DNA of 43,136 nucleotides. Source: Thiotrichales bacterium. GTDB taxonomy: Bacteria; Pseudomonadota; Gammaproteobacteria; HK1. Shown piece after piece: positions 32,729 to 42,869 of the stretch; the stretch's first letter is position 1; each line of letters opens with the position of its first letter. The stretch spans positions 1-43,136 of the forward strand of contig JAPOSC010000030.1 in NCBI GenBank assembly GCA_026709935.1. The letters run 5' to 3'. The position numbers were made by a program, and so were the translations under genes. The notes under the pieces were generated by a model. The model had not been told where the DNA came from. It saw nothing but the letters and a program-made list of their open reading frames with translations, and did not search any database.

Positions 32729-33313
32729 TCATGGATTGAGGAGCGACATGCGCCACTCGCCGCCTTCAAGCGAATAGCAGGTGCGTTCGTGCAGGCGGTG
32801 AGGAAGCGAGCGCCAGAACTCGATACGGTCCGGCACCACCCGGTAGCCCGACCAGTGGGCCGGGCGCGGAACGGGTCCGTCGCCGAAACGCTCGGCGAAC
32901 GAGGCGATGCGAGCCTCCAGCGCTTCCCGGCTTTCCAGCGGTTCGGACTGGTTCGACGCCCAGGCACCTATCTGGCTTCCCGGATGGCGGCTGGCCCAGT
33001 ACGCGTCGGCTTCCGCTTCCGTGACCCGACGGACGTGACCCTCGATCCGCACCTGCTCCATGAGCGGGTCCCAGAACAGGCACATCGCCACTCGCGGATT
33101 CGCCACGAGCTCGCGTCCCTTGCGGCTCAGGGTGTTGGTGTAGAAGACGAACCCGGCGGGATCGTAACCCTTCAGCAGCACCACCCGGGCGGAAGGGCGG
33201 CCACCGGCACCCACGGTGGCGACGGTCACTGCGGTCGGTTCGTTCAGATCGCAGCTCGCGGCGCGCCTGAAGAGTGCGTCGAACCGGTCGAGCGCTTCGA
33301 GGAGCTTGGACAT
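32729..33313 (-). CDS. pdxH: Pyridoxine/pyridoxamine 5'-phosphate oxidase
   Basis: 194 residues, FMN-dependent oxidase making pyridoxal 5'-phosphate. Family motifs ARVVLLKGYDPAGFVFYTN (FMN site), SRKGRELVANPRVAMCLFW, EQVRIEGHVRRV, SRHPGSQIGAWASNQSE and the C-terminal EFWRSLPHRLHER...SLLNP (ends -LNP; usual end is RLAP/RLSP) are present. It is shorter than E. coli PdxH (218), with a trimmed N-terminus. ATG at 33313. Last gene of a loose minus-strand run. Confidence 0.93.
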   Translation of the reverse strand: MSKLLEALDRFDALFRRAASCDLNEPTAVTVATVGAGGRPSARVVLLKGYDPAGFVFYTNTLSRKGRELVANPRVAMCLFWDPLMEQVRIEGHVRRVTEAEADAYWASRHPGSQIGAWASNQSEPLESREALEARIASFAERFGDGPVPRPAHWSGYRVVPDRIEFWRSLPHRLHERTCYSLEGGEWRMSLLNP

Positions 33314-33680
33314 GGTTCCGGCGCGGCCTCCCGGGGTGGACTGGGGTCGATGCGAGCGCTGCATTGCACCAGCAACCGCGCGGGCCCGCAAATCCGCGCG
33401 GGCGGCCCGAGGCCTACCGCAGTCCGGGGCGCGATGGCACGGATGCCGGCCCGACCTTGCGCCGCGGCGGGCATGCGGCCAGCCATTCCCGCCGGCGCTC
33501 CGAGAGGGCCGCCGCATGGTGCGATTTCGGCGGGATGTCGATCTGCGCCGCATCCATTGCGGACAATGTCGAGAACTTGCTCCAACCTGGCGGAAATACG
33601 GCCGGTCCACCTCGCGCAATGCCGCGCGCGCCCATCGAACGGCCATGGACTCGAAAGCGTACAGCGCGCGGCACCCGGAC
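33314..33680. other. Gap between SDR gene and pdxH
   Basis: 367 bp with no credible gene; a minus-strand 86-codon frame lacks family features. It contains CATTCCCGCCGGCGCTCC (near 33485), nearly the same as a string at about 36668 in another gap, which hints at a dispersed repeat. Confidence 0.4.
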
Positions 33681-34535
33681 TCAGGGGTAACGCACCCCCT
33701 CGCCCGCCAGCACCGCGGCGTATCCTTCGCGGAACGTCGGGTAGCGAAAGCGATAGCCGCTCGCCCGGAGCCGGGCGTTGCGGCAGCGCTTGCCCGAGGC
33801 CTGCCCCGCGGAGCCGCGCTCGCGCTGCGGCGCCTGGGCGTCGAGCCGGGACGCGAGCCACTCCAGGACCTCGCACTCCTCCACCGGCGCGTCGTCGACG
33901 CCGATGTACAGATCCTCGCAACGGTCGTCGAGTTCGATGAGGTGCGCGAGCGCCTCGGCGCAGTCGTCGCGGTGGATGCGGTTCGTGAACTTCGGCGGAT
34001 CACCGGCGCAGCGCGCGCCGGCCCGCGCCCGTTCGATCATCCAGCCCCGGCCGGGGCCGTAGATGCCGGCGAAGCGCACCACGGTGGCGGGGATCGGGCT
34101 CTCGCGCATCCGCTGCTCTCCCGCCACGAGGCTCGCACCCGTGAAGCCGCGCGGCGCCAAGGGCGCCGTCTCGTCGATCCACTCGCCACCGCGTTCGCCG
34201 TAGACGGAGGTGCTCGACACGAAGAAGACCCGGCGCGGCGGCTCGTCCCGTGCCTCCAGCGCCTCCAGCAGAGTCGAAACGCCTTCGACGTAGGCGCGGT
34301 GGTAGGCGCCCTCGTCACGGCTCCCGGCCGCGACGGCGTAAACCACGATGTCGACGGCAGGGACGGACCGGCCGACCGCTCGGGCGTCGGTCAGGTCCAC
34401 CGGCACCGGCCGCAGAGGCGCGGGGAGCCGGCGGGCCGACCGGCGGGCGCCGAAGACTTCGTGACCGCGCGCGCCAAGCGACAAGCCAAGCGCGGTCCCC
34501 ACATCTCCGCAGCCGGCGATCAGGATCCGGGACAA
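33681..34535 (-). CDS. SDR-family NAD-dependent epimerase (YeeZ-like)
   Basis: 284 residues. Atypical/extended SDR with ILIAGCGDVGTALG (GxxGxxG) at the N-terminus, VVYAVAA, SSTSVYG (the YxxxK site is replaced by a GERGGEW continuation), VRFAGIYGPGRGWM and an HRDDCAEAL segment. E. coli YeeZ-like proteins share this plan; function not established. The TTG start at 34535 is preferred because GAGGGGG lies 4-5 nt upstream. The open frame above it reads as non-coding. Confidence 0.85.
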   Translation of the reverse strand: MSRILIAGCGDVGTALGLSLGARGHEVFGARRSARRLPAPLRPVPVDLTDARAVGRSVPAVDIVVYAVAAGSRDEGAYHRAYVEGVSTLLEALEARDEPPRRVFFVSSTSVYGERGGEWIDETAPLAPRGFTGASLVAGEQRMRESPIPATVVRFAGIYGPGRGWMIERARAGARCAGDPPKFTNRIHRDDCAEALAHLIELDDRCEDLYIGVDDAPVEECEVLEWLASRLDAQAPQRERGSAGQASGKRCRNARLRASGYRFRYPTFREGYAAVLAGEGVRYP

Positions 34536-34855
34536 TCGACCCCCTCGCAGAGTTCGGGCGCCGGAGGCTCCGTCGCCGCCAGTCGGGATTCCAGCGTGTC
34601 CGTGCGATTCCCACGACGCACCGGACAGGGCGGCAGTCTCGTGCCTCGGCCCGGGAATAAGCGTCGGAAATCCGGGTCCACAGTGAGGATTCCGATGTGC
34701 GCGACGAGTCTGGCGAAACGGACCACCATCGTACTCTTGCGACGGAGCGGCGATCCACCGCCCGAAAGCCTTCCGGAAGCTGACTCGGGGCTTGCCGTTT
34801 GCAGATGCAGGGCTCGCCGTGTCGGCGAGCACCCGCGGCCCGCACGCTTCCGAGC
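34536..34855. other. Gap between recJ and SDR gene
   Basis: 320 bp with no credible gene. It holds the terminator-like hairpin just after recJ and presumably the promoter of the SDR gene, which I cannot place. Confidence 0.4.
34812..34830 (-). terminator. Hairpin after recJ
   Basis: GCTCGCCG and CGGCGAGC form a perfect 8-bp stem with a 3-nt loop, 25 bp past the recJ stop. No U-tract, but very stable. Confidence 0.5.
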
Positions 34856-36604
34856 TCAGGGGGCGGCTTCGACTTCCTCGACGACGAGTTCGGGACGCTC
34901 TTCGCCCCGGAACACATTGACCACGAACCGGTAGGCCATCCGCACCTCGCCGTCGGAATTGGTGACGAGAGGCGGCTCGCGGTTGAACGCAATCGCGTCG
35001 AGCACGCGATCCACGCCCCGCGGGCGGAGCCTGAGCTTCGTGTGCCGGTCACCCACGAGCCGCTCTCGCTCCACGCGGAAGACTCCGTCGAAGACCGGCT
35101 CGGGGAACGCCTGCCCCCACGGCGTGGCGTCGCGGATCGCGCGGGCAAGATCGAGGTCGAAGTCGGATCCGGGGATCTCTCCGTCGGTGAGGACCACCGC
35201 GTGGCGCATCTCCTGCGTCATCACCCGATCTGCTTCGGCCGCGAATGCCTCCCGGAACCGGTCGAAGCTCCGGCGCCGGATGACGAGTCCCGCCGCCATG
35301 GCATGACCACCGAACCGTTCGACGATCCCCGGGTGACGGGTCGCCAAGGTGTCGAGCAGGTCGCGCACGTGCACCCCCGGGATCGAGCGCACCGAGCCCT
35401 TGAGGTGCTCGCCGTCCATATCCGGCGCGAATGCCGCCACCGGACGGTGCAGGCGGTCCTTCACCCGCGAAGCGAGGATGCCGACCACTCCGGGGTGCCA
35501 GTCCTCGCGATACAGCGCAACCGCCGCGCCGGGGGCAGCATCGTCGATGGCGTCGAGCAGCGCCGTCGCCTGGGCCTGCATCCCCGCCTCGATCTCGCGC
35601 CGCTCCGCGTTCAGGGTGTCGAGTTCGCCCGCGATATCCATCGCGTGATCCGCGCGATCGCAGAGCAGGCACTCGATGCCGCGGCGCATGTCGGTCAGGC
35701 GTCCCGCCGCGTTGAGTCTCGGGCCGGCGGCGAAGCCGAGGTCCGCGGCCACGGCGTGCCGGACGTCCCGCCCCGCCACCCGGAGCAGCGCGGTCACGCC
35801 GGGGGATGCGCGGCCGGCGCGGATCCGCCGCAGTCCCTGCTCGACGAGGATGCGGTTGTTGTAGTCGAGGGGCACCACGTCGGCCACCGTGCCCAGGGCG
35901 ACAAGATCGAGGAGCGCGGCAAGGTTCGGTGCCTCGCCGCCGGCCGAACGCGCACGACGCCGGGCGCGCAGGGCGCCAAGGATGTAGAACATCACGCCGA
36001 CACCGGCCAGACACTTGCTGGGGAAGCCGTCGTCCGGGCGGTGGGGATTGACGATGGCGTCGGCCGCGGGCAGTTGCGCCCCCGGCAGGTGGTGGTCGGT
36101 GATCAGGACCCTGATGCCGAGCGCCTTCGCACGGGCGACCCCCTCCACGCTGGAGATGCCGTTGTCGACGGTGACGATGAGGCGGGGGCCCAGCGTGTGC
36201 GCGATGTCGACGAGCTCCGGGGTCAGACCGTAGCCGTGGCGCCTGCGGTCCGGCACCACGTAGCGCACGTCGGGGGCGCCAAGCAGGCGCAGGCCTCGCA
36301 CCGCAAGGGCGCATCCGGTGGCGCCGTCGGCGTCGTAGTCCCCCGCCACCACGATGCGCGACGACGACTCGATCGCATCGTCGAGCAGCGCGGCCGCGCG
36401 CTCCAGGTCGAGAAGCCCGTCCGGCGGCGCCAGGCGCCCCAGAGAGTGGTCGAGATCACCGTCGCCGCCAACGGCGCGGGCGGCGAGCACCCGACGCAGC
36501 ACGGGATGGTGGCGCGGCAGGTACGCCGGATCGAGCGCCGGCGCGGCACGGCGATCGATGCGTCTCACGCGGCGCTCCAGCGAATCAGCCCGGGGTGGCG
36601 GCAT
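34856..36604 (-). CDS. recJ: Single-strand-specific exonuclease RecJ
   Basis: 582 residues. RecJ degrades single-stranded DNA 5' to 3' in recombination and mismatch repair. DHH-family motifs: VAGDYDADGATGCALAV (motif I DYDAD), then VTVDNG, ITDHHLPG (DHH, about 165-175), LAGVGVMFYIL, and the C-terminal DHHA1 segment ending RFGGHAMAAGLVI. ATG at 36604; the N-terminus is close to the usual length. It lies in the same direction downstream of the COG4255 gene, an order also seen in Xanthomonas (rpfE). Confidence 0.95.
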   Translation of the reverse strand: MPPPRADSLERRVRRIDRRAAPALDPAYLPRHHPVLRRVLAARAVGGDGDLDHSLGRLAPPDGLLDLERAAALLDDAIESSSRIVVAGDYDADGATGCALAVRGLRLLGAPDVRYVVPDRRRHGYGLTPELVDIAHTLGPRLIVTVDNGISSVEGVARAKALGIRVLITDHHLPGAQLPAADAIVNPHRPDDGFPSKCLAGVGVMFYILGALRARRRARSAGGEAPNLAALLDLVALGTVADVVPLDYNNRILVEQGLRRIRAGRASPGVTALLRVAGRDVRHAVAADLGFAAGPRLNAAGRLTDMRRGIECLLCDRADHAMDIAGELDTLNAERREIEAGMQAQATALLDAIDDAAPGAAVALYREDWHPGVVGILASRVKDRLHRPVAAFAPDMDGEHLKGSVRSIPGVHVRDLLDTLATRHPGIVERFGGHAMAAGLVIRRRSFDRFREAFAAEADRVMTQEMRHAVVLTDGEIPGSDFDLDLARAIRDATPWGQAFPEPVFDGVFRVERERLVGDRHTKLRLRPRGVDRVLDAIAFNREPPLVTNSDGEVRMAYRFVVNVFRGEERPELVVEEVEAAP

Positions 36605-36857
36605 GCCGAGAGGATGATCAGGATTCCGTTCTCCGGACCGGGTGAGGCAATGATCTCATCCCCCCCGGCCATTCCCACCGGCGCTCCCGGAGCCCCGCCG
36701 GGCACGGCTGGATTGGCACGACTAGGGCACCTCGGCAGCGATTCTCGCCAGTATCTCGAGAGGCTGCCACGCAGCACGATTCCGGCATCACTGCGACCTC
36801 CGCAGTATCCATTCGGGCCGATTCCGGGCCCGTGTTCCGGCGGGAATCACCGACCAT

Positions 36858-37967
36858 TCAGGCATCCGGGCCGTGCGCACCGGTGATTCTCGCCGCGAGG
36901 CCGGCGCGGCGCCACCATCGGAAGCGCCCCCCGCGGGTGGCGGTGAACCGGTTGCTGCGCTCGTCCTGAATCACGACCTGCGAGATACGGCCGCGGTTCA
37001 ACGCATCGAGCAGCGGCCGCGCCCAGGCGCGGCTGAGGCGTGCGACCCCCTCGCGCCAGGCGTCGAGATCCGCATGCCGCATCGCGGGGTAGAGATCGTC
37101 GAAGACGACGAGATGCGTACCGGAACGCGGACTGCGGTCCAGCCAATCCCGCGCACCGACCGGATTTGCGCCGCCCTCGACGCCGAAATGGCGCGCGAGG
37201 CCCCGCAGCAACACGTCGTCGGTCCACACCCCGACGAACGGCGCCGGAGCATCGCCAGCCGATGGGAGGCTCCCGGCGCCCCACACCCAGACACTGTTGA
37301 TCGGCGCCGCACCGCGGCGCTCACGCTCCACGTTGACCGGGCATTCGTGCAGCGCCATCTGCACCTCGTTCATCCAGCGGTGCCAGCGCGCCGCGTCCGG
37401 ACCGCGCGGCAGCGCCTCGGAGATCCCGGCGCCCACCACCCGCGAGAGCGGGGTGGTCACGATCCGCACCGGGGCGTCGAGCGCGACGTACCAGCGATGC
37501 GGATGGGAGGCGTCGAGGCGCGGTCCGTGGGGATCGAGCGCGTCGTTCACGGTACGCGCGAGCGCCTCGGCCTCGGGCGGCGAAAGATCGATCTGCGCCG
37601 CATCGAACAGGACGAGATCGGAGATGTCGGCGCGCAGATGGACCGGGTCGGCGCGCAGCAGGAATCCACGGCCGGGCTCGGCGCCGCCATCCACGGGCGC
37701 CGTCAACGCCGCCACCGGCCAGTCGGTACCCGCGATCGGCACCGGATGACCGAACATCCGGAAGGCGAGCGCTTCGAGCGACTCCTCCGAGGTCGAACCC
37801 GCGGTGTGCGAGGCTCGGGCAAGGAGCCGGTCGAGCCCGCCGAGGTCAAGCCCCGCCACGAGCGCCTGCGCCGCTTCCCGGTCCTCGGACCTCGCGGCCA
37901 CGGGGCCAAGCAGCCCTGGCACGAGCAACACGAGTTCGACCGCCGTTCCGGTTCGCATGATGGTCAA
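36858..37967 (-). CDS. COG4255 phosphoglycerate-mutase-like protein
   Basis: 369 residues (or three fewer, from the second ATG). It matches the COG4255/RpfE-type family, distantly related to cofactor-independent phosphoglycerate mutases and alkaline phosphatases. Recognisable segments are WPVAALTAPVDG, LLRADPVHLRADISDLVLFDA, PHRWYVALD, WMNEVQMALHECPVNVERE and PINSVWVWGAGSLP, then a basic C-terminus. Catalytic metal ligands of true mutases are not obvious, and the family's function is uncertain. It sits between hom and recJ on the minus strand. Confidence 0.85.
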   Translation of the reverse strand: MTIMRTGTAVELVLLVPGLLGPVAARSEDREAAQALVAGLDLGGLDRLLARASHTAGSTSEESLEALAFRMFGHPVPIAGTDWPVAALTAPVDGGAEPGRGFLLRADPVHLRADISDLVLFDAAQIDLSPPEAEALARTVNDALDPHGPRLDASHPHRWYVALDAPVRIVTTPLSRVVGAGISEALPRGPDAARWHRWMNEVQMALHECPVNVERERRGAAPINSVWVWGAGSLPSAGDAPAPFVGVWTDDVLLRGLARHFGVEGGANPVGARDWLDRSPRSGTHLVVFDDLYPAMRHADLDAWREGVARLSRAWARPLLDALNRGRISQVVIQDERSNRFTATRGGRFRWWRRAGLAARITGAHGPDA

Positions 37968-38024
37968 TCCGGAACCACGGAGCGAACGCGCAGTTCGGCG
38001 CCCGACGCAGCCGGCAACATCATG

Positions 38025-38053
38025 TGGATGCCCACTTTCGCGCAGATGACGAC
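38025..38053. repeat. Degenerate REP-like dispersed sequence
   Basis: TGGATGCCCACTTTCGCGCAGATGACGAC resembles the palindromic TGGATTCCCGCTTTCGCGGGAATGACGA repeat familiar from many high-GC gammaproteobacteria, with its arms decayed. It lies in the hom-COG4255 gap. Confidence 0.4.
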
Positions 38054-38088
38054 AAGAACCCCGGCCGTCGATGCGACCGCGCTCGCCG

Positions 38089-39402
38089 TCAGCCGTCCAG
38101 GTGCTCCATCCGGATGCACGTCACCTTGCCTTCGATCACCGGCAGCGCCTCGATCCGGGCCACCGCCTCGTTCATCTGCCGCTCGCGCACGCGGTGGGTG
38201 AGCATCACGAGCTTCGCCTGCGCGGCGCCGCGCGGAGGCTCGGGCTGCACCACCGCCTCGATGCTGATCCCGGCCTCGCCGAAGAGGGTCGCGATCTCGG
38301 CCAGCACTCCGGGCCGATCGGAGGCCAGCATCTTCAGGTAGAACGCGGTCTCCGCCGCCTCGATGGACAGCACCGGCACCGGGGTCAGGGCGTCGGGCTG
38401 GAACGCGAGGTGGGGGACGCGGTTGTTCGGGTCGGTGGTCAGGGTGCGCACCACGTCGACGAGATCCGCGACCACCGCCGACGCGGTCGGCTCGTCGCCG
38501 GCACCGGGGCCGTTGTAGAGGGTGCGCCCGACCGCGTCGCCCTTGACGAGCACCGCGTTCATGACGCCGTCGACATTGGCGAGCAGATCGCGCTCCGGAA
38601 TCAGCGTCGGGTGCACCCGCATCTCCACCCCGTCCGCGGTGCGCCGCGCGATCCCGAGATGCTTGATGCGGTAGCCGAGCTGCCCCGCGTAGCCGACATC
38701 CTCCGGTGTCACCCGGGTGATGCCCTCAGTGTGCACCCGCTCGAAGTCGAGCGGCATGCCGAATGCGATGGCGGCGAGAATCGCGAGCTTGTGCGCGGCA
38801 TCCACTCCCTCGACGTCGAAGGTGGGGTCGGCTTCCGCGTAGCCGAGCCGCTGCGCCTCCCCGAGCACATCGGCGAACGCGGCGCCGCGCTCGCGCATCT
38901 CGGTGAGGATGAAGTTGCTGGTGCCGTTGATGATCCCGGCGAGCCACTCGATGCGGTTCCCGGCGAGCCCCTCGCGCAGCGCCTTGATGATCGGGATGCC
39001 GCCGGCCACTGCGGCCTCGAACGCCACCATCACCCCGCGGGCGTGGGCGGCTTCGAAGATGGCGTTACCGTGCGTCGCAATGAGGGCCTTGTTCGCGGTC
39101 ACCACATGCTTGCCGCGCTCGATGGCCTCCAGTACGAGTGCGCGAGTCGGGTCGGTGCCGCCGATGAGCTCGACCACGACGTCGATGTCCGGATCGCGCA
39201 CGATGTCGCCCGCATCGATGGTCAGCCCGATGCCCTCGGTCGCGCAGATGCGCGCCCGGTCGAGCGAACGCACCGCCGCCCGCGTGACCACCACGCCGCG
39301 ACCGGCCCGGCGCGCGATCTCCTCGGCGTTGCGGCCGAGCACGTTGACGGTGCCGCCCCCGACCGTTCCGAGGCCGAGCACTCCGATGCGAACCGGGGTC
39401 AT
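38089..39402 (-). CDS. hom: Homoserine dehydrogenase
   Basis: 437 residues. Reduces aspartate semialdehyde to homoserine in Met/Thr synthesis. N-terminal NAD(P) loop [13 protein letters not shown], then NKALIATHG and [18 protein letters not shown], the catalytic-domain [11 protein letters not shown] and a C-terminal ACT domain ([33 protein letters not shown]) for feedback control, probably by threonine. The ATG at 39402 is favoured by GGAG 8 nt upstream; 39417 is also in frame. No leader or riboswitch is evident upstream. Confidence 0.95.
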   Translation of the reverse strand: MTPVRIGVLGLGTVGGGTVNVLGRNAEEIARRAGRGVVVTRAAVRSLDRARICATEGIGLTIDAGDIVRDPDIDVVVELIGGTDPTRALVLEAIERGKHVVTANKALIATHGNAIFEAAHARGVMVAFEAAVAGGIPIIKALREGLAGNRIEWLAGIINGTSNFILTEMRERGAAFADVLGEAQRLGYAEADPTFDVEGVDAAHKLAILAAIAFGMPLDFERVHTEGITRVTPEDVGYAGQLGYRIKHLGIARRTADGVEMRVHPTLIPERDLLANVDGVMNAVLVKGDAVGRTLYNGPGAGDEPTASAVVADLVDVVRTLTTDPNNRVPHLAFQPDALTPVPVLSIEAAETAFYLKMLASDRPGVLAEIATLFGEAGISIEAVVQPEPPRGAAQAKLVMLTHRVRERQMNEAVARIEALPVIEGKVTCIRMEHLDG

Positions 39403-39585
39403 GCGTCGAGGCTCCATGGTGACAGGCGTGTCGGGACCGCCGAATCCGTCTCGCCGGGGTTGAAGCTACGGATGTGCGTGGCGGGCCCGCATTCTACAAA
39501 CACTCGCCCGGATGCAGGGGATGAAATCGCAACCGCCCGTGATGCTATGCTCGGCTCACTCTTCCATTCGCCGCGGAATCGACGC

Positions 39586-41037
39586 ATGAGCCAGGCCCTC
39601 GACATCGTTCGCAACGACATTCTCGCCGCCGGCGACCTCTCCGAACGGGACCTCGAATCCACGCTCGATCGGTTGCTGGAGCACTCCGTGGACGAAGCGG
39701 ATCTCTACTTCCAGTCGACGCGTTCCGAGGGTTGGGTGCTTGAGGACGGTATCGTCAAGCAGGGGAGCCACAACATCGAGCAGGGAGTCGGGGTGCGGGC
39801 GGTGAGCGGCGAGAAGAGCGGGTTCGCGTACTCCGACGAGCTGGCGTCGAGCGCGCTGACACACGCCGCGTCAGCCGCCCGCAGCATCGCCCGGGCGGGC
39901 GGAGACGGCCGCATCCAGGCGCGGCGCGGCACTTCGGCCCCGGCCCTCTACGCCGCCCTCGATCCGATCGAATCGTTCGACGAGAGCGCCCGGATCGCTC
40001 TGCTGGAGCGTGCCGACGCGGAGGCGCGACGGCTCAGCCCGCACGTCCAGCAGGTGATCGTGAGCCTCGCCGGCGAGTACAGCCGGGTGCTCGTGGCGTC
40101 GAGCGACGGCACGTTCGCCGGCGATGTCCGCCCGCTGGTGAGGATGAATGTGAGCGTCATCGTGGAACGCGACGGACGGCGCGAGCAGGCCTCGGCCGGT
40201 GGGGGTGGTCGGTTCGATTATCACTACTTCACCGACGACGAGGACCGCGCGTCGGCCTACGCGCGCGAGGCAGTGCGCCAGGCGCTGGTCAACCTGGAGT
40301 CGGAGCCCGCGCCGGCCGGCACCATGACCGTGGTGCTCGGTCCGGGCTGGCCGGGGGTGCTGCTGCACGAGGCGGTCGGGCACGGGCTCGAGGGCGACTT
40401 CAACCGCAAGGGCAGCTCGGTGTTCGCCGGCCGCATCGGCGAGCCGGTCGCAAGCGACCAGTGCACGGTGGTCGACGACGGGACGATCGCGCGGCGCCGC
40501 GGCTCGCTCACCGTCGATGACGAAGGGACGCCGACCCAGTGCACCACCCTCATCGAGAACGGCATCCTCAAGGGCTACATGCAGGACAAGATGAACGCGC
40601 GCCTCACCGGATCGAAACCGACCGGCAACGGGCGGCGCGAATCCTACGCCCACCTTCCGATGCCCCGCATGACCAACACCTACATGCTGCCCGGCCGCTA
40701 CGAGCACGACGAGATCATCGCGTCGGTGGACAGGGGGCTCTACGCGGTGAACTTCGGTGGGGGGCAGGTGGACATCACCTCCGGCAAGTTCGTGTTCTCC
40801 GCGAGCGAGGCCTACCTCATCGAAGGCGGCAAGGTCACGCGGCCGGTCAAGGGCGCGACCCTCATCGGCAACGGACCGGAGGTGCTGACCCGTGTGAGCA
40901 TGGTCGGCAACAACCTGGAACTCGACTGGGGCGTCGGCGTGTGCGGCAAGGAAGGCCAGAGCGTGCCGGTGGGCGTCGGCCAGCCGACGCTCAGGGTCGA
41001 CGGGCTGACGGTGGGCGGCACGAACGTCGAAGGGTAG
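39586..41037 (+). CDS. tldD: Metalloprotease TldD
   Basis: 483 residues. TldD works with TldE (PmbA) to cleave unfolded peptides and mature peptide antibiotics; the HExxxH zinc site is HEAVGH at about 261-266. Other hallmarks are [41 protein letters not shown] and the C-terminal [34 protein letters not shown] at 39586 fits the family's N-terminus; the long upstream frame is antisense to hom. No tldE/pmbA gene is in the window. Converges on aroC. Confidence 0.95.
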   Translation: MSQALDIVRNDILAAGDLSERDLESTLDRLLEHSVDEADLYFQSTRSEGWVLEDGIVKQGSHNIEQGVGVRAVSGEKSGFAYSDELASSALTHAASAARSIARAGGDGRIQARRGTSAPALYAALDPIESFDESARIALLERADAEARRLSPHVQQVIVSLAGEYSRVLVASSDGTFAGDVRPLVRMNVSVIVERDGRREQASAGGGGRFDYHYFTDDEDRASAYAREAVRQALVNLESEPAPAGTMTVVLGPGWPGVLLHEAVGHGLEGDFNRKGSSVFAGRIGEPVASDQCTVVDDGTIARRRGSLTVDDEGTPTQCTTLIENGILKGYMQDKMNARLTGSKPTGNGRRESYAHLPMPRMTNTYMLPGRYEHDEIIASVDRGLYAVNFGGGQVDITSGKFVFSASEAYLIEGGKVTRPVKGATLIGNGPEVLTRVSMVGNNLELDWGVGVCGKEGQSVPVGVGQPTLRVDGLTVGGTNVEG

Positions 41038-41073
41038 CGCCCGCCGGGCATCGAGCCAGCCCTCTGGGGGCGT

Positions 41074-42174
41074 TCAGTCCACCGACGGCGGCACCCGCGG
41101 CGCCAGCGGCTCCACATCCGCGTTCTGTCCCCGGTGGCGCAGGTAGTGGTCCATCAGCACGATGGCGACCATGGCCTCGGCGATCGGAGTGGCGCGGATG
41201 CCGACGCAGGGGTCGTGACGACCGTGGGTGACCACCTCGGCCGGGTTGCCGGCGGTGTCGATGCCCCGCCCGGGAAGGCGCAGGCTCGAGGTGGGCTTGA
41301 GCGCGATGCTCGCGCGGATGTCCTGACCCGATGAAATCCCGCCGAGGATTCCGCCCGCGTTGTTCGACGCGAACCCCTCGGGCGTGATCTCGTCGCGGTT
41401 CTCGGTTCCACGCATCTCCACCACCCGGAATCCGGCGCCGATCTCGACGCCCTTGACCGCGTTGATGCTCATCAGCGCATGGGCGAGATCCGCGTCGAGG
41501 CGGTCGAACACGGGCTCGCCGAGCCCCGGGGGCACGCCGCTCGCGACCACGTCGACGCGCGCGCCGGCGGAATCGCCCGACTTGCGGAGCGCGTCCATGA
41601 AACGCGCCATTTCCTCGGCCGCTTCCGCGTCGGGGCAGAAGAACGGATTGCGCTCGACCTCGTCCCGGTCGAACGTCGCGGGGCGTATGGGGCCGAGCTG
41701 GGCGAGATGGCCGCGCACCACGATGCCGGCGCGCTCCCGGAGATACTTCTTCGCGACGGCCCCCGCCGCGACCCGCATCGCGGTCTCGCGCGCCGAGGAT
41801 CGCCCGCCGCCCCGATAGTCGCGGACCCCGTACTTGTGGTCGTAGGTGTAGTCCGCGTGGGCGGGACGGTACACGTCCTTGATCCGGCGGTAGTCCTTCG
41901 GGCGCTGATCGATGTTCTCGATCGCCAGGCCGATCGGAGTGCCGGTGGTGGCGCCTTCGAACACGCCCGAGAGAATCCGCACCGTGTCGGTCTCCCGGCG
42001 CTGGGTGGTGTGGCGGGTCTTTCCGGGACGCCGGCGCTCCAGATCGGGCTGGATGTCGTCCTCGTGCAGCGCGAGCCCCGGCGGGCAACCGTCGATCACA
42101 CAGCCGATCGCCGCCCCGTGGCTCTCGCCCCAGGTGGTGACACGGAACGCCTTGCCGATGGTGTTTCCGGGCAT
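41074..42174 (-). CDS. aroC: Chorismate synthase
   Basis: 366 residues. Converts EPSP to chorismate with reduced FMN. Signatures [32 protein letters not shown], and [11 protein letters not shown] and [14 protein letters not shown] are intact. ATG at 42174. Its promoter must lie in or beyond the inverted-repeat element that begins 15 bp upstream. Confidence 0.96.
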   Translation of the reverse strand: MPGNTIGKAFRVTTWGESHGAAIGCVIDGCPPGLALHEDDIQPDLERRRPGKTRHTTQRRETDTVRILSGVFEGATTGTPIGLAIENIDQRPKDYRRIKDVYRPAHADYTYDHKYGVRDYRGGGRSSARETAMRVAAGAVAKKYLRERAGIVVRGHLAQLGPIRPATFDRDEVERNPFFCPDAEAAEEMARFMDALRKSGDSAGARVDVVASGVPPGLGEPVFDRLDADLAHALMSINAVKGVEIGAGFRVVEMRGTENRDEITPEGFASNNAGGILGGISSGQDIRASIALKPTSSLRLPGRGIDTAGNPAEVVTHGRHDPCVGIRATPIAEAMVAIVLMDHYLRHRGQNADVEPLAPRVPPSVD

Positions 42175-42188
42175 CGCGCGATTCTAAC

Positions 42189-42431
42189 CCGGAAATTTTC
42201 GCCGATTCGCGAAGCGAGGGTGCGGAGATGGTCAGGCATCGGCTTGTTTCACAAGCCTTGTACGGTTTCGCAAGGCGAACGCGAGCCAGGGCGCGCAGGC
42301 GTACCCGTAGGTACGGAGCGAGCTTGCGAAGCAAGCGGCATCGAGCACCCCGAGCCACACCTATGCCGTGTTCAACGCAGCGAAAGCAGTCAGATCCGTG
42401 CCCACAGCCGGGAATCGGTGAAAATTTCGGG
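42189..42431. mobile_element. MITE-like element with 23-bp terminal inverted repeats
   Basis: Ends 42189-42211 and 42409-42431 are inverted copies matching at 20 of 23 positions (core GAAATTTTC.CCGATTC). The ~197-bp interior has no gene but several hairpins: GGCTTGT/ACAAGCC near 42240-42256, CGTACC/GGTACG near 42297-42314 and GCTTGC/GCAAGC near 42322-42336. I see no clear target-site duplication. The size and layout suit a non-autonomous element, though a composite regulatory region is possible. Confidence 0.5.
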
Positions 42432-42520
42432 AATTATCTAGTTCACTCCACCACCTTCTGGCGTTCCCGCGAGGGCCGGGAGGCCATTTGGGTGGACGTT
42501 CAGGGTCAGCCGATTCAGCC

Positions 42521-42790
42521 TCACTTGATGATGTGGCTGTATCCCATGTTCTTGAAGTATTCCCGTAGCGCCTCACGCTTGCACACTGCCGCCCGGTACT
42601 GATCGACTAGTTCCGGCACGGGAGTGGTCATGGAGGTCAGAGCGGTAATGGGCTCAGGGTTGCTAAGGAACTTCGGGATTTCCGCATGCAGTGTTTCGAG
42701 CCGTCTCGCGAGGCAGGCGATATCCTTCTCGTTTGCAGCGTGCTCCTGAATGTTGCGGACTAGATCGTCATTGCGTTCAGCGTCAGTCAT
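42521..42790 (-). CDS. Small acidic helical protein (89 aa)
   Basis: ATG at 42790 with AGAGGA about 6 nt upstream. The protein is mostly helical, with two charged helices (about 5-33 and 58-80) and a Cys at 26 and 70. No signal, membrane segment or known family. It is AT-richer than the core genes and resembles the left-island small proteins in style. Confidence 0.6.
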   Translation of the reverse strand: MTDAERNDDLVRNIQEHAANEKDIACLARRLETLHAEIPKFLSNPEPITALTSMTTPVPELVDQYRAAVCKREALREYFKNMGYSHIIK

Positions 42791-42815
42791 GCTGGTTTCC
42801 TCTTGTCATTTTGAG

Positions 42816-42837
42816 TCCCCCTACACCGGGGATTTTT
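42816..42837 (+). terminator. Plus-strand intrinsic terminator
   Basis: TCCCC/GGGGA stem (42816-42820 with 42828-42832), 7-nt loop, then five Ts. It reads on the plus strand but lies in the 5' leader of the minus-strand ORF, so it would stop plus transcription that crosses antisense to that ORF. Confidence 0.6.
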
Positions 42838-42840
42838 GTT

Positions 42841-42869
42841 ACTTTACAGTGATTTAGCTACTGCTGCAA
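42841..42869 (-). promoter_or_regulatory. Possible promoter of the small ORF
   Basis: TTGCAG (42869-42864), 17 bp, TAAAGT (42846-42841) on the minus strand, about 50 nt before the ATG at 42790. Moderate match only. Confidence 0.35.

Noticed and set aside
33414..33674. 86-codon minus-strand ORF
   Set aside because: No recognisable features; probably chance in a GC-rich gap.
34799..36886. 695-codon plus-strand frame
   Set aside because: Antisense to recJ.
38071..39585. Upstream extension of tldD
   Set aside because: In frame but antisense to hom; TldD family N-terminus begins at 39586.
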